Assembly: GCA_945874825.1 (NCBI GenBank)
Contig: CAMCIK010000018.1
Coordinates: 1-34,119 of the forward strand
Reading direction: 5' to 3'
DNA length: 34,119 nucleotides
DNA from: Phenylobacterium deserti
GTDB lineage: Bacteria; Pseudomonadota; Alphaproteobacteria; Caulobacterales; Caulobacteraceae
Shown piece after piece: positions 33,603-34,119 of this stretch. The notes under the pieces were generated by a model. That model saw nothing but the letters and a program-made list of their open reading frames with translations. It was not told the DNA's origin and did no database searches. The translations under genes were made by a program, and so were the position numbers. Positions within the stretch are counted from its first letter, which is position 1; each line of letters begins with the position of its first letter.

Positions 33603-33713
33603 GCCCCATCATAGCCTGCCGCGGGGCGAATTCCGAGAGGGAGCGCCGCACCGGATGGACGGCGGGGCTGTTTATGGCCAAAACAGCGAGGGATCCGCCT
33701 CCTGGGGAACGCC

Positions 33714-34119
33714 ATGCGCCTGTTCAACATCTTCGTTATCGCTGCCATGGTCACGGGGGTCCTGGCGGGCTGGGCCGCCCATAGCTTCCTGTCGGCGGAA
33801 CAGGCCTCGGCCTTCGCCGAGGGCCTGTCGGTGATCACAACCCTCTTCCTGCGCATGATCAAGATGATCATTGCTCCCCTGGTCTTCGCCACCCTCGTGG
33901 CCGGGATCGCCCACATGGAGGACGCCGCGGCTGTCGGTCGGGTAGGGGTAAAATCGATCGCCTGGTTCCTCCTGGCCTCCATCGTGTCGCTGACCGTGGG
34001 CCTCTTGATGGTGCACCTGATCCAGCCGGGTGCCGGGATCACCCTGGACCCCTCGGCCCTGGTGGACCGGGGGGTGGCGCCTGCTGCCAAGCGGACCCTG
34101 TCGGAGTTTCTGACCACCC
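33714..34119 (+). CDS. Dicarboxylate/amino acid:cation symporter, N-terminal fragment
   Basis: The first 135 codons of a DctA/GltP-family (SDF) secondary transporter that runs off the window. A first membrane helix (I-F-V-I-A-A-M-V-T-G-V-L-A-G) leads to the family motif F-L-R-M-I-K-M-I-I-A-P-L-V-F-A-T-L-V-A-G-I (split here across residues about 47-67), then a third helix W-F-L-L-A-S-I-V-S-L-T-V-G. GGGGAA lies six bases before the ATG at 33714. The substrate (C4-dicarboxylate, glutamate or aspartate) cannot be told without the binding region in the C-terminal half. Confidence 0.9.
   Translation, partial: MRLFNIFVIAAMVTGVLAGWAAHSFLSAEQASAFAEGLSVITTLFLRMIKMIIAPLVFATLVAGIAHMEDAAAVGRVGVKSIAWFLLASIVSLTVGLLMVHLIQPGAGITLDPSALVDRGVAPAAKRTLSEFLTT

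Noticed and set aside
31020..33614. 864-codon open frame antisense to the aminotransferase and amn
   Set aside because: Spans two well-supported genes on the other strand and has no family motif or ribosome site.

Overview
The window looks like the chromosome of a Caulobacterales alphaproteobacterium (Caulobacter, Phenylobacterium or Brevundimonas type). The reasons are the very high GC content, a TipF-like polar c-di-GMP receptor with a degenerate EAL motif, a BamF/DUF3035 outer-membrane lipoprotein, and sigma73-like promoters. I see no rRNA, tRNA, IS element, prophage or CRISPR array. Most of the window is housekeeping and central metabolism. The accessory-looking parts are one toxin-antitoxin pair (16646-17307) and perhaps one glyoxalase-fold gene (6067-6474). 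Many long open frames lie antisense to real genes. They are codon-bias shadows and are left out.

Layout. 1-242: end of an N-formylglutamate amidohydrolase. 243-629: the only long non-coding gap, holding a candidate minus-strand small RNA with its own promoter and intrinsic terminator, plus the typA promoter with a 30-bp palindrome. 630-7114: typA, a class I aminotransferase, an SDR, a ClpP-type protease, an alpha/beta hydrolase, a glyoxalase-fold protein and a GST. 7191-12845: an acyl-CoA module consisting of a methylsuccinyl-CoA dehydrogenase-like ACAD, a HIG1 protein, a PduO-type cobalamin adenosyltransferase, etfB-etfA and 3-hydroxybutyryl-CoA dehydrogenase. These fit together as ethylmalonyl-CoA or short-chain acyl-CoA metabolism: the dehydrogenase passes electrons to ETF, the adenosyltransferase supplies coenzyme B12 to mutases, and HbdA makes acetoacetyl-CoA or hydroxybutyryl-CoA. 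etfB and hbdA share a TGCAATGCA core upstream.

12955-22553: tipF, a HAD-IIA phosphatase, a MaoC hydratase, ribF, the AbrB-Doc toxin-antitoxin pair, ileS, lspA and bamF all run on the plus strand, with a secreted TraB/GumN-like protein converging on bamF. 22576-25155: mutL, then a DJ-1/PfpI isonitrile hydratase-like gene whose ribosome-binding region is an (AG)7 tract. 25176-33602: phoD, rsmD, a crotonase, a large-rRNA pseudouridine synthase with a repetitive basic tail, tadA, a dienelactone hydrolase, an alanine/serine-glyoxylate aminotransferase and amn. Several pairs overlap head to head or tail to tail. 33714-34119: start of a DctA/GltP-type symporter cut by the window end.

I found no clearly new multi-gene system. 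The best candidates for novelty are the anti-Shine-Dalgarno-bearing small RNA upstream of typA, the apparently leaderless AbrB-Doc hybrid toxin-antitoxin pair between ribF and ileS, the palindrome shared by etfB and hbdA, and the 13-unit pentapeptide repeat in a pseudouridine synthase whose gene runs 140 bp into the opposite-strand crotonase.
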